From the NCBI GenBank assembly GCA_015485375.1, contig WFTU01000250.1, positions 1-5,475 on the forward strand: a DNA stretch of 5,475 nucleotides, given 5' to 3'. The position numbers and the translations under genes are program-made. Shown here piece by piece: positions 4,641 through 5,475 of the stretch (its first letter is position 1; each line of letters opens with the position of its first letter). Below the pieces are notes generated by a model, which searched no databases, was not told the DNA's origin, and saw nothing but the letters and a program-made list of their open reading frames with translations. This DNA comes from Paracoccaceae bacterium. GTDB lineage: Bacteria > Pseudomonadota > Alphaproteobacteria > Rhodobacterales > Rhodobacteraceae.

Positions 4641-5475
4641 ATGAGCGAACCCCGCAAAATCATTATCGACACCGATCCGGGGCAGGATGACGCCGTTGCC
4701 ATCCTGCTGGCGCTGGCCTCGCCGGAGATCAAGGTTCTGGGTATCACCACCGTGGCCGGCAACGTGCCGCTTTCCCTGACGCAGAAAAATGCGCGCAAGA
4801 TCTGCGAACTTGCGGGGCGGCCGGATGTGGCGGTCTATGCCGGTGCCGAGCGCCCCTTGCTGCGCCCGCTGGTGACGGCGGAATATGTGCATGGCAAGAC
4901 CGGTCTCGACGGGCCGGATCTGCCGGAGCCGGAAATGCCGTTGCGCGATACCCATGCCGTCGATTTCATTATCGAAAGCCTGCTGTCGCACGAGGCCGAG
5001 GAAATAACCCTCTGCGCCCTCGGACCGCTCACCAATCTGGCGCTGGCGATGGCCCGCGCGCCGGAGATCGTGCCGCGCATCCGCGAGATCGTGCTGATGG
5101 GCGGCGGCTGTTTCGAGGGCGGCAATGTCACCCCCGCCGCCGAGTTCAACATCTATGTCGATCCGCACGCCGCCAGACGGGTGCTGGATTCCGGCGTGCC
5201 TCTCACCATGTTCCCGCTCGATGTCACGCACAAGGCCCTGACCACGCGCACCCGCCTCGATGCGTTTCGCGCGCTTGGCAACAGGGCAGGGGTGGCGACG
5301 GCGGAGCTGCTGGATTTCTATGAACGCTTCGACGAGGAAAAATACGGCACCGACGGCGGCCCCTTGCATGATCCCAATGTCATCGCATGGTTGCTGAAGC
5401 CCGAAATCTATCAGGGCCGCCATATCAACGTGGAGGTCGAAACCGCCAGCGAGCTGACCATGGGCATGACCGTGG
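4641..5475 (+). CDS. Nucleoside hydrolase, IUNH family, RihA-like (3' end cut by window)
   Basis: The first 278 residues of a ribonucleoside hydrolase, which splits the N-glycosidic bond of nucleosides to give ribose and base. The calcium-binding motif DTDPGQDD (10-17) is intact at the N-terminus. Further family landmarks are VHGKTGLDGPDLPEPE (83-98), LGPLTNLAL (127-135), VLMGGGCFEGGNVTPAAEFNIYVDP (151-175, with the substrate-binding AEFN), LDVTHKAL and, near the end, DGGPLHDPNVIAWLLKP (238-254) with H243 and D244 at the catalytic and calcium-ligand positions. Similarity to E. coli RihA is extensive, including LDGP-LPEP and TPAAEFNIYVDP, which hints at pyrimidine preference, though specificity is hard to predict in this family. 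About 30-40 residues are missing beyond the window. No signal peptide, so cytoplasmic. The operator palindrome upstream suggests LacI-type control, probably with linked transport or salvage genes downstream. Confidence 0.95.
   Translation, partial: MSEPRKIIIDTDPGQDDAVAILLALASPEIKVLGITTVAGNVPLSLTQKNARKICELAGRPDVAVYAGAERPLLRPLVTAEYVHGKTGLDGPDLPEPEMPLRDTHAVDFIIESLLSHEAEEITLCALGPLTNLALAMARAPEIVPRIREIVLMGGGCFEGGNVTPAAEFNIYVDPHAARRVLDSGVPLTMFPLDVTHKALTTRTRLDAFRALGNRAGVATAELLDFYERFDEEKYGTDGGPLHDPNVIAWLLKPEIYQGRHINVEVETASELTMGMTV

Noticed and set aside
3573..5423. A 616-codon open frame on the minus strand, antisense to ilvE and the nucleoside hydrolase gene.
   Set aside because: It lies opposite two clearly identified genes, crosses the terminator and both intergenic spacers, and its translation is a His/Arg/Gly-rich mix with no recognisable domain. 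Long antisense frames are common in GC-rich DNA.

Overview
The window looks like ordinary chromosome of an alphaproteobacterium, most likely a Rhodobacterales (Rhodobacteraceae) member. The grounds are the high G+C coding sequence, the HslU and branched-chain aminotransferase sequences, and above all a MarR-type gene overlapping an OmpR-type response regulator gene. That pair matches petP-petR of Rhodobacter capsulatus. No mobile element, CRISPR array or RNA gene is visible.

Layout. (1) 1-442, + strand: the 3' end of hslU, the ATPase of the HslUV protease. (2) 430-3508, - strand: a tightly packed four-gene operon, in transcription order MarR-type petP (3508-2996), OmpR-type petR (2996-2283), a 69-residue PhnA/YjdM C-terminal-domain protein (2271-2062) and a TPR-sulfotransferase fusion (2058-430). 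The genes overlap or are 3-11 bp apart, each ribosome binding site lies in or beside the previous stop codon, and the last gene runs 13 bp into the end of hslU. (3) 3509-3662: a 154-bp divergent control region with candidate promoters on both strands and two inverted repeats. (4) 3663-4535, + strand: a branched-chain amino acid aminotransferase (ilvE), closed by a strong intrinsic terminator. (5) 4536-4640: terminator, then a LacI-type operator palindrome overlapping a candidate -10 box. (6) 4641 to the end, + strand: a RihA-like nucleoside hydrolase cut by the window edge.

Working together. The - strand operon joins two transcription regulators to two proteins of unknown substrate. PetP/PetR were shown in R. 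capsulatus to be needed for cytochrome bc1 expression; here, within the window, they sit with a PhnA-like protein and a sulfotransferase instead of petABC. ilvE and the nucleoside hydrolase are separate metabolic units, the second probably under a LacI-family repressor encoded outside the window. The least explained items are the TPR-sulfotransferase and its coupling to petPR, and the palindromes in the petP-ilvE gap. I see no clear evidence of an entirely new system.
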